A DNA stretch of 29,890 bases from a virus. The stretch spans positions 47,762 through 77,651 of the IMG/VR virus record IMGVR_UViG_3300030106_002217; one strand, written 5' to 3'. The position numbers and the translations under genes were made by a program. The notes below the pieces were generated by a model, which searched no databases, was not told the DNA's origin, and saw nothing but the letters and a program-made list of their open reading frames with translations. Of the stretch, positions 28,481 through 29,890 are shown piece after piece (the stretch's first letter is position 1; every line of letters starts with the position of its first letter).

Positions 28481-29101
28481 ATGGCAAATGCCAATGTATC
28501 TTTTGGTCTAAAACCAGTTGGAAAACATGGTTCTAGTCCAGCGACTCAAGGTACGAGTCAATACTTTATTGCAAGTGATGCTTCCGCGATTTTTCAAGGT
28601 TCACCAGTCAGAGCAGAATTAACTGGTGGCACGATTCAGATCGCTACGGCTACTTGTGATGGAGTTCAGCTACTAGGTGTATTCGCAGGCTGTGAGTATG
28701 TGGATGCAACTACTGGCAAGTTAAAGTTTAGCAATACCTGGCCTGGAAGTGGGTCAGCTAATACTAGCTTTGACATCAAAGGGTTTGTGTATGATGATCC
28801 AGCACAGAGATTTATTATCGCAAGTGATGGCACAAACACTGACAGAGCGACAGCAAAAGCTGACATTTTTAAGACAGCTGAAATCGAGGGTGGTACTGGT
28901 GGAAACACTACTACTGGTATTTCTACTGCACAGATAGATATATCTACCGCAGAAGATACAGATACTTCAAACCCATTAATGATTTTAGGTATCCATGAAG
29001 ATGTAACTAATGCTGACCATAGTGCTGCTGGTGTTTCATACATAGTTAAAATTAACAACCATGCGTTAAACTCTTCGGATGTTGACGCTACTGCATCTTA
29101 A
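28481..29101 (+). CDS. Probable head decoration/structural protein
   Basis: 206 residues, strand-rich, with few charges (MANANVSFGLKPVGKHGSSP, SDASAIFQGSPVRAELTGGT, CDGVQLLGVFAGCEYVDATT) and Thr/Ser/Gly-rich loops, suited to a beta-sandwich or barrel on the capsid surface. AAAGGAG lies before the ATG. It is 12 bases from the capsid gene, the usual place for decoration proteins. The exact role is not proven by sequence. Confidence 0.6.
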   Translation: MANANVSFGLKPVGKHGSSPATQGTSQYFIASDASAIFQGSPVRAELTGGTIQIATATCDGVQLLGVFAGCEYVDATTGKLKFSNTWPGSGSANTSFDIKGFVYDDPAQRFIIASDGTNTDRATAKADIFKTAEIEGGTGGNTTTGISTAQIDISTAEDTDTSNPLMILGIHEDVTNADHSAAGVSYIVKINNHALNSSDVDATAS

Positions 29102-29113
29102 GGAGGGTGTAAT

Positions 29114-29890
29114 ATGGCTATTTCAAGAGCACAACTCGCCAAAGAATTAGAGCCTGGTTTAAACGCCCTCTTTGGTATGGAGTATAATAGGTATGAAGGT
29201 CAACATGCAGAAATCTTCGACACAGAGGCATCAGATAGAGCCTTTGAAGAAGAGGTCATGTTAAGTGGTTTCGGAGCAGCGCCTACTAAGCAAGAAGGTT
29301 CTGGTGTCACATTTGATGATGCAAACGAAGCCTACACTTCAAGATATAACCATGAGACTGTGGCAATGGCTTTCTCAATAACAGAAGAGGCTGTAGAGGA
29401 TAACCTTTACGACAAGCTATCTGCTCGTTATACGAGAGCACTTGCAAGGTCAATGGCACATACAAAGCAAGTGAAAGCTGCAAACGTATTAAATAATGCG
29501 TTTACTGCTGGAGCAACTGCTGGTGGTGATGGTAAAGCATTACTAGCAACAGACCACCCATTAACAAATGGTGGGACTTTTGCTAACGAGCCAACTGTTG
29601 CAGCAGACTTAAACGAGACATCTTTAGAAGATGCTTTGATTAAGATTGCAGGCTTTGTAGATGAAAGAGGGTTAATTATCGCTCTAAGAGGTATGAAGTT
29701 AATCATTCCTAGACAACTACAGTTTGTCGCAGAGAGATTATTAAACTCAAATCTAAGACCTGGAACAGCAGATAATGATGCTAATGCTATTAGAAACATG
29801 GGAATGTTACCTAATGGCTATGTCATCAACGATTATTTGACTGACACAGATGCGTTTTTCATTAAGACAGACGCACCAAATGGTCTTAAG
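29114..29890 (+). CDS. Major capsid protein, HK97-type, N-terminal 259 residues
   Basis: The gene runs off the right edge after 259 codons. It starts MAISRAQLAKELEPGLNALF with AAGGAGG upstream. Then EYNRYEGQHAEIFDTEASDR, FEEEVMLSGFGAAPTKQEGS, MAFSITEEAVEDNLYD, ALARSMAHTKQVKAANVLNN, LLATDHPLTNGGTF and LIIPRQLQFVAERLLNSNL. These follow the capsid family common in marine phages and related to Mu gpT-like HK97-fold proteins. It forms the shell with help of scaffold and co-chaperonin encoded just before it. Confidence 0.9.
   Translation, partial: MAISRAQLAKELEPGLNALFGMEYNRYEGQHAEIFDTEASDRAFEEEVMLSGFGAAPTKQEGSGVTFDDANEAYTSRYNHETVAMAFSITEEAVEDNLYDKLSARYTRALARSMAHTKQVKAANVLNNAFTAGATAGGDGKALLATDHPLTNGGTFANEPTVAADLNETSLEDALIKIAGFVDERGLIIALRGMKLIIPRQLQFVAERLLNSNLRPGTADNDANAIRNMGMLPNGYVINDYLTDTDAFFIKTDAPNGLK

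Overview
The window is part of the genome of a tailed double-stranded DNA phage (Caudoviricetes). It carries a large terminase, a P22-type portal, a scaffold-like protein, an HK97-type major capsid protein cut by the right edge, and a three-helix holin of the gene-transfer-agent type. The DNA is AT-rich and the genes are densely packed, often with ATGA, TAATG or TGATG overlaps. Many proteins resemble those I know from uncultured marine phages. The P22-type portal favours a podovirus-like virion, but no tail genes are in view. The host cannot be read from the sequence; Shine-Dalgarno and sigma70-like promoter signals are of ordinary bacterial type, and a marine alphaproteobacterium is a guess. 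No integrase, DNA polymerase or RNA polymerase is visible.

Layout. Positions 1-13.2 kb are almost all minus strand and hold early and DNA-metabolism genes. In transcription order from about 5.3 kb leftward these are a ribbon-helix-helix (RHH) protein, a ParB-like protein, an SNF2-type helicase, a PD-(D/E)XK nuclease, a second RHH protein, a coiled-coil protein, a putative single-stranded DNA-binding protein with an acidic tail, a terminator, and a partial archaeo-eukaryotic-type primase. From 5.5 to 6.1 kb are small zinc-ribbon and cysteine-rich proteins. The small terminase subunit stands alone on the plus strand at 6.3 kb behind a repeat array. From 7 to 13.2 kb lie a C5-cytosine methyltransferase with a second gene inside it in another frame, a tRNA-Cys(GCA), and a run of small mostly unknown genes, including four below 60 codons. 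A plus-strand PD-(D/E)XK nuclease sits at 11 kb, followed by a cluster of related hairpin repeats (11.3-12.3 kb) and UUCG-loop terminators.

A 0.4-kb divergent intergenic region (13.24-13.66 kb) separates the two halves. It holds a large cloverleaf-like set of inverted repeats and a G-rich tract. From 13.66 kb to the end all genes are on the plus strand: terminase large subunit, three small basic proteins, a 1322-residue polyvalent-type protein, the portal, a membrane/lysis group (one-helix protein, EF-hand membrane protein, holin), small basic proteins, virion-associated proteins, a GroES-like co-chaperonin, scaffold, two small virion proteins and the capsid protein.

How it works together (inference). 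Early minus-strand operons, probably autoregulated by the RHH proteins at nearby repeats, make the replication, nuclease and methylation machinery. The plus-strand late operon builds and fills the head. The least explained elements are the gene inside the methyltransferase, the cloverleaf element in front of terL, the covarying hairpin repeats, and the motif array in front of terS.
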